A stretch of DNA of 54,476 bases from the NCBI RefSeq assembly GCF_001865065.1, contig NZ_MJGN01000067.1, positions 1 to 54,476 on the forward strand, given 5' to 3'. The position numbers and the translations under genes were made by a program. Numbering within the stretch: the stretch's first letter is position 1; every line of letters starts with the position of its first letter. The notes under the pieces are model-generated. The model made no database searches and had not been told where the DNA came from. It saw only the letters and a list, made by a program, of their open reading frames with translations. The stretch comes from Curtobacterium sp. MCBA15_008. GTDB taxonomy: Bacteria > Actinomycetota > Actinomycetes > Actinomycetales > Microbacteriaceae. This document shows positions 7,537 to 15,241 of this stretch, piece after piece.

Positions 7537-9491
7537 CGGCGCCCGCCGATCCGGGAGCGCAGCACGTCGATGCGCTTCTGGATCTGCTCGATGCTCGCCT
7601 GCGCCACGGCCGGGCCGCCGCTGATCCGCCGGAGTTCGGCGTGGATCGAGCCGTGCGGTTCGTTCGAGTGCCGCGACCAGATCGAGACCAGCCGGTGCAG
7701 CTCGGACCGCTGTTCCTTGATGGTCTGGTACATCGGGCGGTTCTCGGGCTCGGCGGCCTTCGGCATGCCGTCCTTGGGCGTCCGACCCTTCGCGCGCTTC
7801 ACCTGCGTGGCCTGCCGGGCACGGAGGAGGTCGCGCACCTGGTCGGGTTCGAGGAGCCCGGGGATGCCGATGAAGTCGAGTTCCTCGAGCGAACCGACCT
7901 CTCCCCCGGTGCCGAACTCGCCCCCGTCGTAAAGCACGCGGTCGAACGACGCCTGCGAGTCGAGCGCCTCGAAGGGCTGGACCTCGAGCAGGCTCTCGGA
8001 GGCGCGGTCCTCCTTGTTGGCCTCGGCGACCATCGCGTCCTCGGGGTTGTACATCCCGTCGTCGGCGTCCTTCGGGCGGTCGAGGGCGTGGTCCCGCTCG
8101 AGCTCGAGCGTCGCGGCAAGCGCCATCAGCCCGGGCACGCTCGGCAGGAAGACGCTCGCCGTCTCGCCGCGACGACGGGCGCGCACGAAGCGGCCGATCA
8201 CCTGGGCGAAGAACAGCGGCGTGCTGGCGCTGGTGGCGTAGACGCCAACGCAGAGCCGTGGGACGTCGACGCCCTCGGACACCATGCGGACGGCGACCAT
8301 CCAGCGCGAGGTGTCGTCGGCGAAGGCCTGGATCCGGCTCGAGGCCGCGACCTCGTCCGAGAGCACGACCGTCGGCCGCTCGCCGGTGATCTGCTGCAGG
8401 ATGCGGGCGTAGGCGCGGGCCGTGGTGGTGTCCGTCGCGATGACGAGCCCGCCCGCGTCCGGCACACCGCGGCGGACCTCGGTCAGGCGTTTGTCGGCCG
8501 CCGACAGCACGGCGGGCATCCACTCCCCCTCGGGCGAGAGCGCGGTGCGCCACGCCTGGGCGGTGATGTCCTTCGTGACCTGCTCGCCGAGCGACGCCGA
8601 CATCTCGTCGCCCATGCGCGTCTTCCAGCGCATCTGCCCGGCGTAGGCCATGAACAGCACCGGTCGGACGACGCCGTCCTTCAGGGCGCGGCCGTAGCCG
8701 TAGTTGTAGTCGGAGATCGAGGTTCGGATGCCCTGCTCGTCGGGGGCGTACTGCACGAACGGGATCGGCGCGGTGTCGGAGCGGAACGGGGTGCCGGACA
8801 GGGAGAGCCGTCGGGCGGCCTTGGAGAAGGCTTCACGGATGCCGTCACCCCACGTCAGGGCGTCCCCGCCGTGGTGGACCTCGTCGAGGACGACCAGGGT
8901 GCGGCCGCCCTCGGTGATCTTCTGGTGGACCTCGGGGTTCATGCCGACCTGGGCGTAGGTGATCGCCACGCCCTGGTAGTGCCGGCCGAACATGCCGTCG
9001 CCGTTCTTGAACATCGGGTCGATCCGGATGCCGACGCGGTCCGCGGAGTCCGCCCACTGTCGCTTCAGGTGCTCGGTCGGGGCGACGACGACGATCCGGT
9101 CGACGGTGCCGCGGGCGAGCAGCTCGGTCGCGAGCCGGAGGGCGAACGTGGTCTTGCCGGCGCCGGGGGTCGCCGCCGCGAGGAAGTCGCGCGGTTCCTT
9201 CTCGAAGTACTTCGTCAGCGCTTCGACCTGCCAGGCGCGGAGCTTCGACGCGGTGCCCCACGCGGCGCGGTCCGGGAAGGCCGGTGACAGGTGCTGGACG
9301 GCAGCGTTGCCGGCGGCTTCGGCCGCGGCCACGGCGTCGTCGTGAGCCGCTGCGGCGGGGCCGTCGGCGTCGACCCCGAGGGACGCCTGGTCGGCCGCGG
9401 CGGAGTCGTCCCACAGGGACGCGGGCTGGTCCCCGGGCCCTGGCTGATCGGTGTACTCGGCTGCGCTCACTTCAGCAGATTCTACCGTCAC
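7533..9491 (-). CDS. DEAD/DEAH-box (SF2) helicase
   Basis: A 652-aa ATP-dependent helicase or translocase of the Ski2/XPB/res-subunit type. The first 80 residues are an acidic, alanine-rich tail. Walker A ATPGAGKTT is at 107-115, DEVHH (motif II) at 204-208 and SGTPFR (motif III) at 233-238; motif VI-like RMVSEGVDVPRL and a second RecA domain follow. The C-terminal 150 residues are helical and charged. The GTG at 9489-9491 overlaps the dinB stop by four bases; the frame runs further back only as a dinB shadow. Position downstream of dinB suggests DNA repair, but this is not proven by sequence. Confidence 0.9.
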   Translation of the reverse strand: MTVESAEVSAAEYTDQPGPGDQPASLWDDSAAADQASLGVDADGPAAAAHDDAVAAAEAAGNAAVQHLSPAFPDRAAWGTASKLRAWQVEALTKYFEKEPRDFLAAATPGAGKTTFALRLATELLARGTVDRIVVVAPTEHLKRQWADSADRVGIRIDPMFKNGDGMFGRHYQGVAITYAQVGMNPEVHQKITEGGRTLVVLDEVHHGGDALTWGDGIREAFSKAARRLSLSGTPFRSDTAPIPFVQYAPDEQGIRTSISDYNYGYGRALKDGVVRPVLFMAYAGQMRWKTRMGDEMSASLGEQVTKDITAQAWRTALSPEGEWMPAVLSAADKRLTEVRRGVPDAGGLVIATDTTTARAYARILQQITGERPTVVLSDEVAASSRIQAFADDTSRWMVAVRMVSEGVDVPRLCVGVYATSASTPLFFAQVIGRFVRARRRGETASVFLPSVPGLMALAATLELERDHALDRPKDADDGMYNPEDAMVAEANKEDRASESLLEVQPFEALDSQASFDRVLYDGGEFGTGGEVGSLEELDFIGIPGLLEPDQVRDLLRARQATQVKRAKGRTPKDGMPKAAEPENRPMYQTIKEQRSELHRLVSIWSRHSNEPHGSIHAELRRISGGPAVAQASIEQIQKRIDVLRSRIGGRR

Positions 9492-10738
9492 CCTCGGTCC
9501 TGCCGAGCGTGCGGGACGTGCCCCTCGGGCGTGCCGCGGACCAGGGAGGCCGGTCGCAGCACACCAGCACCGAAGCGCGCGGCGACCGCGTCGACCGTGG
9601 TCTCCGTCTCGCGCCACGGCGCGTCGTCGTCCCACAGCGCGTTGCTCGCCGCGGCCGGCACGAGGTTCTCGCCGCGGACGCCGATCAGGCGGATCTGGTT
9701 GCCCGGCCGGTGCAGCACGTCGTACAGCTCGACGGCTTCGCGGTGCAGGCGCTTCGCGACGTCGGTGGGCTCGGCCAGGGTCCGGGAGCGGGTCAGGGTG
9801 GTGAAGTCGGTGTACCGCACCTTGAGCGCGACCGTGCGGGCCTGCACGTCGGCGCGGCGGAGACGCACCGCGACCTTGTCGGCCAGGCGCAGGAGCTCAC
9901 GCGCCACGTCGTCGCGCTCGGTCAGGTCGTGTCCGAACGTGACCTCGTGCCCGATCGACTTCTCACCGACGCCGCCCTCGACGGTGCGGGGGTCCCGCCC
10001 CCAGGAGAGGTCGTGCAGGCGCTGCCCGCCGGCAGGACCGAGCGCGGAGACGAGTGACCCGAGCGGGGTGGTCGCCAGGTCGCCGACGGTGCGGATCCCC
10101 CGGCGTTCGAGGGTCTCCTGCGTCTTGCCGCCGACGCCCCAGAGCGCGGAGACGGGCTGCGGGTGCAGGAACGCCACCGTGTCGGCCGCGGGCACCACCA
10201 GCAGTCCGTCGGGCTTGGACCGGCTGGAGGCGAGCTTCGCGACGAACTTCGTCGACGCGGCGCCGACGGAGCAGTGCAGCCCCGTCTCGGCGAACACGGC
10301 CGCGCGGATGGCACGCCCGATCTCCCACGGGGTGCCGTAGAGCCGCAGCGCGCCGGCGACATCGAGGAACGCCTCGTCGATGCCGAGCTTCTCGACGCGG
10401 GGTGTGAAGCGGTCGAAGACGGCCATCACGGCGTCGGACTTCGCCCGGTACTTCTCGAAGTGCGGCTCGACGATGATCGCGGCGGGACAGCGGCGCTTCG
10501 CGACGGCCATCGGCATCGCGGAGTTCACGCCGTACTTCCGGGCTTCGTAGGTGGCGGCGGTGACGACGGACCGGTCCGAGTCGTGCCCGACGATGACGGG
10601 CAGTCCGACCAGGTCCGGACGGTCGAGGAGCTCGACCGAGGCGAAGAAGGCGTCCATGTCGACGTGCAGCACGGTGGCCGTGAGGTCGTCGACGGGCGCG
10701 TCGGACACCAGCCGGTTGCGTCCGTCCTGCTTGCTCAC
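9488..10738 (-). CDS. dinB: DNA polymerase IV (Y family)
   Basis: A 416-aa translesion polymerase. Residues D27 and D29 in VDMDAFFASVE bind catalytic magnesium, GIDEAFLDV carries the second acidic cluster (usually SIDEA), and the helix-hairpin-helix thumb (LWGVGGKTQETLERRG) and little-finger domain follow. A C-terminal clamp-binding peptide is not obvious. The GTG start at 10736-10738 follows CATCAT by six bases, a plausible -10 box. I see no LexA-type palindrome upstream. It heads the dinB, helicase, 72-aa protein chain, each pair overlapping by four bases. Confidence 0.93.
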   Translation of the reverse strand: MSKQDGRNRLVSDAPVDDLTATVLHVDMDAFFASVELLDRPDLVGLPVIVGHDSDRSVVTAATYEARKYGVNSAMPMAVAKRRCPAAIIVEPHFEKYRAKSDAVMAVFDRFTPRVEKLGIDEAFLDVAGALRLYGTPWEIGRAIRAAVFAETGLHCSVGAASTKFVAKLASSRSKPDGLLVVPAADTVAFLHPQPVSALWGVGGKTQETLERRGIRTVGDLATTPLGSLVSALGPAGGQRLHDLSWGRDPRTVEGGVGEKSIGHEVTFGHDLTERDDVARELLRLADKVAVRLRRADVQARTVALKVRYTDFTTLTRSRTLAEPTDVAKRLHREAVELYDVLHRPGNQIRLIGVRGENLVPAAASNALWDDDAPWRETETTVDAVAARFGAGVLRPASLVRGTPEGHVPHARQDRG

Positions 10739-10776
10739 ACGGCGATGATGCCAGCCCCCACCGACAACGCCGCGCG

Positions 10777-11940
10777 TCAGCCGAGCGGACCGAGCACCGA
10801 CGCCGCGATCGTCCGCGCCGCCGAGTCCCGCGAGGACGGGTGGTACTGCCCGGCCCGGACGTCACGAGCGAGTCGGGCGAGCTCGCCGCCCGCGCGGTAG
10901 GCCCCGCCGCCGACGACGCGCATCGCCTCGTCCACGACGTGCTGCGCGGTGTCCACGGCGCGTGCCTTCGTCCCCACGAGCAGCGGGAACCACCGCGCGC
11001 CGAGGTCGTCCAACTCGTCGACGGACCGCGCGAGCGAGGACACCTGCAGCTCGATCGCGTCGACCGCCCCGCGCAGGTCCGCGATCGTCCGGCGCACGTC
11101 CGGGTCCTCGGACCGGGGCGTCCCGTCGAGCGATGCGCGCGACTGCACCGCCGACACCGCCAGCGACACCGCACGCGACGCGATGCCGACGTACACCGAC
11201 GCGATGAGGAGCTCGAACGCCGCGAAGACCCCGAACACGAGCGGGTCCTGGTTCGGCCCGACCGGCAGCGACCGCACGATCCGCTCCGCCGGCACGCGCA
11301 CGCCGTGCAGCTTCGTCGTGCGGCTCTGCGTCGCCCGCATCCCGAGCGTGTCCCAGTCGTCCAGGTGCTCGACGTCGCCGTCGGCGCGCAGCACGAAGCC
11401 GTGCACGAGCCGCGGCTCCGGCCCGGTCTCGTCCTTGCCGAACACGCTCAGCACGTCCCACGCGGGCGCGAGGGAGGTGAACACCTTGGTGCCGGTGAAG
11501 CGGTACCCGCCGTCGCCGTCCGGCTCCGCCGTCGTCGACGAGTCGAACAGGACGGCGTCGTTGCCGGGCTCGCTCACCCCGAACGCGAGCAGGTGGTCGT
11601 CCGACGCGTGGTCGGTGACGGCCTGGAGGAACGACTCACCCCGCGCGGTGACGGCCCGCGCCGCCTGCACCCACACCTGGTGCATGCCGAGCCCGAGCGC
11701 CGTCGCCGGTGCGGCCTGCGCGAGGCGCCGCTGCACCGCGCTCGTCGCGGCGAGCCCGAGGCCGGACCCGCCCCGCTCGACCGGCACGCCGATCCGCAGG
11801 TAGCCCGCCGCCCGGAGTTCGTCGAGGTCCTCGGTGCAGAACGCGTTCGCGGCGTCGTAGCCGGGGGCGCGTCCGGCGATGCGGTCGAGCAGGTCCTCCG
11901 GCGCGGTCCAGCCCGCGGCTGCCGTGTTGGCCTTCGTCAT
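10777..11940 (-). CDS. Acyl-CoA dehydrogenase-like flavoprotein
   Basis: A 387-aa protein of the acyl-CoA dehydrogenase fold (N-terminal helical, beta barrel with FGVSEPGNDAV for flavin and substrate contact, C-terminal helical bundle). I do not see the catalytic Glu placement of classical dehydrogenases, so a DszC-like flavin monooxygenase or unknown oxidoreductase is possible. The ATG at 11938-11940 has TAGTCT six bases upstream, so the message is likely leaderless. It is divergent from the SGNH hydrolase, and their -10 boxes overlap. Confidence 0.85.
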   Translation of the reverse strand: MTKANTAAAGWTAPEDLLDRIAGRAPGYDAANAFCTEDLDELRAAGYLRIGVPVERGGSGLGLAATSAVQRRLAQAAPATALGLGMHQVWVQAARAVTARGESFLQAVTDHASDDHLLAFGVSEPGNDAVLFDSSTTAEPDGDGGYRFTGTKVFTSLAPAWDVLSVFGKDETGPEPRLVHGFVLRADGDVEHLDDWDTLGMRATQSRTTKLHGVRVPAERIVRSLPVGPNQDPLVFGVFAAFELLIASVYVGIASRAVSLAVSAVQSRASLDGTPRSEDPDVRRTIADLRGAVDAIELQVSSLARSVDELDDLGARWFPLLVGTKARAVDTAQHVVDEAMRVVGGGAYRAGGELARLARDVRAGQYHPSSRDSAARTIAASVLGPLG

Positions 11941-11946
11941 GGCACG

Positions 11947-11956
11947 AGACTATGGT
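11947..11956. promoter_or_regulatory. Overlapping divergent -10 boxes of two leaderless genes
   Basis: On the minus strand TAGTCT (11952-11947) lies six bases before the ATG of the acyl-CoA dehydrogenase. On the plus strand TATGGT (11951-11956) lies seven bases before the GTG of the SGNH hydrolase. The two hexamers share positions 11951-11952, so one polymerase should exclude the other. Confidence 0.55.
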
Positions 11957-11963
11957 CCGAGTC

Positions 11964-12758
11964 GTGTCAGATCGTCATCCGTGGTCCAGGTACGTCGCGA
12001 TCGGTGACTCGTTCACCGAGGGGATCGGTGACCCGGACCCCACGGTGCCGGGCGGCAACCGCGGCTGGGCGGACCGGGTGGCCGAGGTCCTGGCGAACCA
12101 GACCGACGACTTCGCCTACGCCAACCTCGCGATCCGCGGTCGCCTGCTGCAGCAGATCATCGACGAGCAGGTCGAGCCGGCGCTCACGCTCCGCCCCGAC
12201 CTCGTGACCGTGTCGGCGGGCGGCAACGACATCATCCGGCCCGGCTCCGACCCCGACGAGCTCGCCGAGCGGGTGGACCGGATGGTCGAACGGCTACGGA
12301 GTGACGGCGCCACCGTCGTGCTCTTCACCGGCCCCGACGTCGGGATGACCCCGGTGCTCGGCATGGTGCGCGGCAAGACCGCCATCTACAACGAGAACCT
12401 GCACGCGATCGCGCTGAAGCACGGCGCCCTCGTCGCGAACATGTGGGCGCTCCGGGTCCTTCGCGACCCGCGGATGTGGGCACCCGACCGGCTGCACCAC
12501 TCCCCGATGGGCCACGCGACCGTCGCAGCCGCGGTGCTCGACGCCCTGGGGGTCGAGCACGGGCTCGCGCCGTTCAACCCGGAACCGCTCGAGGCCAGGC
12601 CGTGGCGCGAGGCCCGCGCCGAGGACCTCGGCTGGGCGCGCGAGTACCTCGTGCCCTGGGTCGTCCGCCGCATCAAGCACACGTCGTCCGGCGACGGCGT
12701 GGTCCCGAAGCGCCCGGAGCTGCAGGACGTCGTCGAGCACAAGTCCGACACCCCCTGA
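11964..12758 (+). CDS. SGNH/GDSL-family hydrolase
   Basis: A 264-aa serine esterase or lipase-like protein. Block I is GDSFTEG with nucleophile S16, block III holds GGND, and the C-terminal D and H stand in the segment PDRLHHSPMGH. There is no signal peptide, so it is probably cytoplasmic; substrates are unknown. The start is taken as GTG 11964 (VSDRHPW...) because TATGGT precedes it by seven bases, the leaderless pattern of this window; an in-frame ATG at 11952 would sit inside that -10 box. The lipoprotein gene follows after seven bases. Confidence 0.88.
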   Translation: MSDRHPWSRYVAIGDSFTEGIGDPDPTVPGGNRGWADRVAEVLANQTDDFAYANLAIRGRLLQQIIDEQVEPALTLRPDLVTVSAGGNDIIRPGSDPDELAERVDRMVERLRSDGATVVLFTGPDVGMTPVLGMVRGKTAIYNENLHAIALKHGALVANMWALRVLRDPRMWAPDRLHHSPMGHATVAAAVLDALGVEHGLAPFNPEPLEARPWREARAEDLGWAREYLVPWVVRRIKHTSSGDGVVPKRPELQDVVEHKSDTP

Positions 12759-12765
12759 GCCCGCC

Positions 12766-13215
12766 GTGCGTCGCAGCCGAGGTCCCGCAGCCGTGCCCGC
12801 CGGTGTGGTCACGGCCGCGGTGGTGGTGTCGCTCCTGACCGGGTGCTCGGGTCCGGACGTCATCGGCGAGCCCTACCACGGCGCCGGCCCGGGTGGCCTG
12901 TCGAGCTCACCGCCCGCCACCGGTCCGGCGGTGGGGTGGGTCGACCCGGGCGAGCGGTTCTTCGTCACGACCTACGGGTCGTCCAGCTGCCCCACCGCTC
13001 CGACGGGCATCGAGTCCGGCGACCGGGGGCCGGTCGTGACGATGACGACGACGACGACGATGACCGGTGGCAACGCCTGCACGGCCGACTTCGGTCCGGC
13101 GTCGTACGCGCTCGACCTGCCCGCACGCTTCCGCGACGCGGACGACGTCGTCGTGTCGCTCCGGTTCGAGGACGCTCCGGACGTCACCCTCGACCTGCCG
13201 GCCCCGGCTCCCTGA
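12766..13215 (+). CDS. Putative secreted lipoprotein
   Basis: A 149-aa protein of no known family. The first 26 residues form a lipoprotein signal peptide: RRSR charges, a hydrophobic core, and lipobox LLTGC with the lipid-carrying C27. The mature part starts serine-, proline- and glycine-rich, has two further cysteines (near residues 75 and 104) that may form a disulfide, and a run of five threonines (MTTTTTM) next to the second. It begins with GTG seven bases after the SGNH stop, so the two are cotranscribed. Its function is unknown. Confidence 0.8.
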   Translation: MRRSRGPAAVPAGVVTAAVVVSLLTGCSGPDVIGEPYHGAGPGGLSSSPPATGPAVGWVDPGERFFVTTYGSSSCPTAPTGIESGDRGPVVTMTTTTTMTGGNACTADFGPASYALDLPARFRDADDVVVSLRFEDAPDVTLDLPAPAP

Positions 13216-13231
13216 CGACGGCCGTTCGGTT

Positions 13232-13305
13232 CGCACCCCGCCACGGACGTCGCGCCCCGGTGTGCGGGGGTGCGACGTCGCCGCGGGGGTGCGATCGGGT
13301 GGGGC
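13232..13305 (-). repeat. Inverted copy of the 79-bp GTCGCACC-rich repeat found at 47 kb
   Basis: Read on the minus strand this segment aligns along its whole length with the direct repeats at 47020-47098 and 47211-47289, sharing the block GCGCCCCGGTGTG and the following GGGTGCGACGT. It fills the gap between the convergent lipoprotein and serine hydrolase genes. It contains several GGGTGCGA half-sites. Its function is unknown. Confidence 0.6.
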
Positions 13306-14676
13306 TCAGTCGGCCGGACGACGGAGGGTGAGCGGGCCGTCGTGCAGCGGCTCGGTCGCCCAGCTGGCGGAGACGGTCGCGGTGCCGGGGTCGACGCGCA
13401 GGTGCAGCAGGTGCGGGGTGTCGACGAAGCGGACGTCCACCAGCACCGTGCCGTCCGGGTCGACCGCGCCGCTCGCCGCGAGGGCGCCGTCGACGGCCCA
13501 CTCCCCCTCGCCGACCGGCACCGAGAGCGTGCCGCCGTCGACGTCGATCGTCGCCCGCCAGCGGTCGACGTCGTGCGTGAACACGAGGCCGTCGAGCTCC
13601 GGCCCCGTGAACGGACCGGCGGCAGCGAGGTCGGGGAGCCGGCCACCCCGCACCGGGGGCAGCCCCAGGGAGGCGAGTCGTGCCTCCAGGCCGTCGTCCC
13701 CGGCCCCGTCGGCGTCCGCAGCGTCGACGGCGGGCAGCAGGTGCTGCCAGGCCGCGTCGAGGACCGCCTGCATGTCGAGGCTCTGCCCGGTGATCGCGAG
13801 GACGACGTCCTGCTCCGGCAGGACCACGCAGAACTGGCCGTACGCGCCGTCGCCGCGGAACCCGTGACGGGCCATCCAGAACTGGAAGCCGTACCCCTGG
13901 CGCCAGTCCGGGTTCGCCTCGGCGGGGTTCTCCACCTGCGTGCTCGTCGCTGCGGCGACCCAGTCCTCGTCGAGGATCCGCTCGCCCTCCCACACGCCGC
14001 GCTGCAGGTACAGCTGACCGAGCTTCGCGACCGACTCCGTCGTGGCGTAGCAACCGCTGTACCCGAACTCGGCGCCGGACGCGTCCCGCCGCCAGGCGAG
14101 GTCGTCGATGCCGAGCGGGTCGAGCAGCCGGGGACGGAGGTACTCCACGAGGGAGACGCCGCTCACCCGACGGACGATCGCGCCGAGCGTGTAGGTGCAG
14201 GGCTGGTTGTAGGCGAAGACCGTGCCGGGTTCCTCGTCGGGCGGCAGGAGGAGGAAGCCGCGGACGGTGTTCGACGGGTCGAGGGCCTCGGCACGGGCGA
14301 TGGTCTCCTCGCGGTGACCGCTCGCCATCGCCAGCAGGTGCCGGACCCGGATGCGGCGGCTGCGCTCGTCGGTGACGTCGGCGTCGAGCTCTGGGAAGTA
14401 CGACAGGGCGGTGGCGTCGAGGTCGATGCGACCCTCGCGGACGGCGATCCCCACCGCGGCGGCGGTGAAGCTCTTGCTCAGGGAGTAGAGCAGGTGGACG
14501 CGGTCGCGGTCGTACGGCCGCCACCAACCCTCCGCCGCGACCTGGCCGTGGCGGAGGAGCACGAGGCCGTGCGGTTCCACGTCCGGGGTGGACTCGAGGG
14601 CGTCGAGGAAGGCCGCGATGCCGCGGGCGTCGATGCCGAGGGTGGACGGGGCAGTGCGGGGGAACGTCGTCGTCAC
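13306..14676 (-). CDS. Serine hydrolase, class C beta-lactamase/esterase fold
   Basis: A 456-aa protein of the beta-lactamase family (PF00144 type). The active-site S65-L-S-K68 is clear and the second-motif tyrosine is likely Y156 in FAYNQP (the usual YxN reads YNQ here). It has no signal peptide, so a cytoplasmic esterase or amidohydrolase role is likelier than antibiotic resistance. The C-terminal 120 residues form an extra beta-rich domain (PPVRGGRLPDL onward). The GTG at 14674-14676 follows TAGTGT by seven bases, so the message is leaderless; the box starts with the TAG stop of the upstream GNAT gene. Confidence 0.88.
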   Translation of the reverse strand: MTTTFPRTAPSTLGIDARGIAAFLDALESTPDVEPHGLVLLRHGQVAAEGWWRPYDRDRVHLLYSLSKSFTAAAVGIAVREGRIDLDATALSYFPELDADVTDERSRRIRVRHLLAMASGHREETIARAEALDPSNTVRGFLLLPPDEEPGTVFAYNQPCTYTLGAIVRRVSGVSLVEYLRPRLLDPLGIDDLAWRRDASGAEFGYSGCYATTESVAKLGQLYLQRGVWEGERILDEDWVAAATSTQVENPAEANPDWRQGYGFQFWMARHGFRGDGAYGQFCVVLPEQDVVLAITGQSLDMQAVLDAAWQHLLPAVDAADADGAGDDGLEARLASLGLPPVRGGRLPDLAAAGPFTGPELDGLVFTHDVDRWRATIDVDGGTLSVPVGEGEWAVDGALAASGAVDPDGTVLVDVRFVDTPHLLHLRVDPGTATVSASWATEPLHDGPLTLRRPAD

Positions 14677-14683
14677 ACGTCCG

Positions 14684-14689
14684 ACACTA
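14684..14689 (-). promoter_or_regulatory. -10 box of the serine hydrolase, containing the GNAT stop codon
   Basis: Minus-strand TAGTGT stands seven bases before the GTG of the hydrolase. Its first three bases (14689-14687) are the TAG stop codon of the upstream acetyltransferase. A ribosome terminating there would sit on the promoter's transcript from upstream. Confidence 0.55.
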
Positions 14690-15241
14690 CGACTCCGTGG
14701 CCGCGATCGGCAGGGGCCGGACGTCGGGGGCCGGGTCAGTGGCCAGTCGGGCATGGGTCTCGACGTCGAAGCGCTCGTCGCCGTAACGGAGCCTCTCGCG
14801 CTCGATCCCCTCGGCCGCGAAGCCCGCGCGGGTGGCCACGCCGCACGAGTCGGGGTTGTTCGTGCGGTGCCCGAGCTCGAGGCGGTGCAGTCCGAGGGCG
14901 AAGGCGTCCTCGGCGGCGGACACGAGGGCACGGGTCGCCAGCCCTCGGCCGCGTGCCGCGGGGGCGAGCCAGTACGAGATCCACGCGGTACCGTGCCCGT
15001 ACTCCACGGAGGTGACGCCGACGGACCCGACGACGGTGCCGGTCCCGTCGTCCACCGCCCAGTTGCGGGCGTGGTCGTCGTGCCGGTACCGGGAGGCGAT
15101 GAACGCGGCCGCCGCCGCGTCGTCGTCGAACGGCGACCCGCCGAGTTGGCGTGCGAGCTCCGGGTCGGCCGAGGCCGCGCGCAGCACCGGCGCGTCCGCC
15201 GGAGACCAGGGCCGGAGGTGTGCGGCCGGCGGGGTCGTCAC
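14687..15241 (-). CDS. GNAT-family N-acetyltransferase (RimJ/RimL type)
   Basis: A 184-aa acetyl-CoA-dependent transferase. The order of motifs is that of ribosomal-protein or small-molecule acetyltransferases: LRPWSPADAPVL at the N-terminus, WISYWLAPAARGRGLATRAL (acetyl-CoA pyrophosphate loop, RGRGLA), then LELGHRTNN and the GVATRAGF segment. The substrate is unknown. The GTG at 15239-15241 overlaps the stop of the D,D-carboxypeptidase by four bases, so it is translated by coupling from that gene. Its own stop forms part of the next promoter. Confidence 0.87.
   Translation of the reverse strand: MTTPPAAHLRPWSPADAPVLRAASADPELARQLGGSPFDDDAAAAAFIASRYRHDDHARNWAVDDGTGTVVGSVGVTSVEYGHGTAWISYWLAPAARGRGLATRALVSAAEDAFALGLHRLELGHRTNNPDSCGVATRAGFAAEGIERERLRYGDERFDVETHARLATDPAPDVRPLPIAATES

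Noticed and set aside
11952..11954. ATG 11952 as the start of the SGNH hydrolase
   Set aside because: It lies inside the likely -10 box, and GTG 11964 has the right spacing.
13306..14676. Beta-lactamase giving antibiotic resistance
   Set aside because: There is no signal peptide and the YxN motif reads YNQ; esterase-like relatives are the better match.
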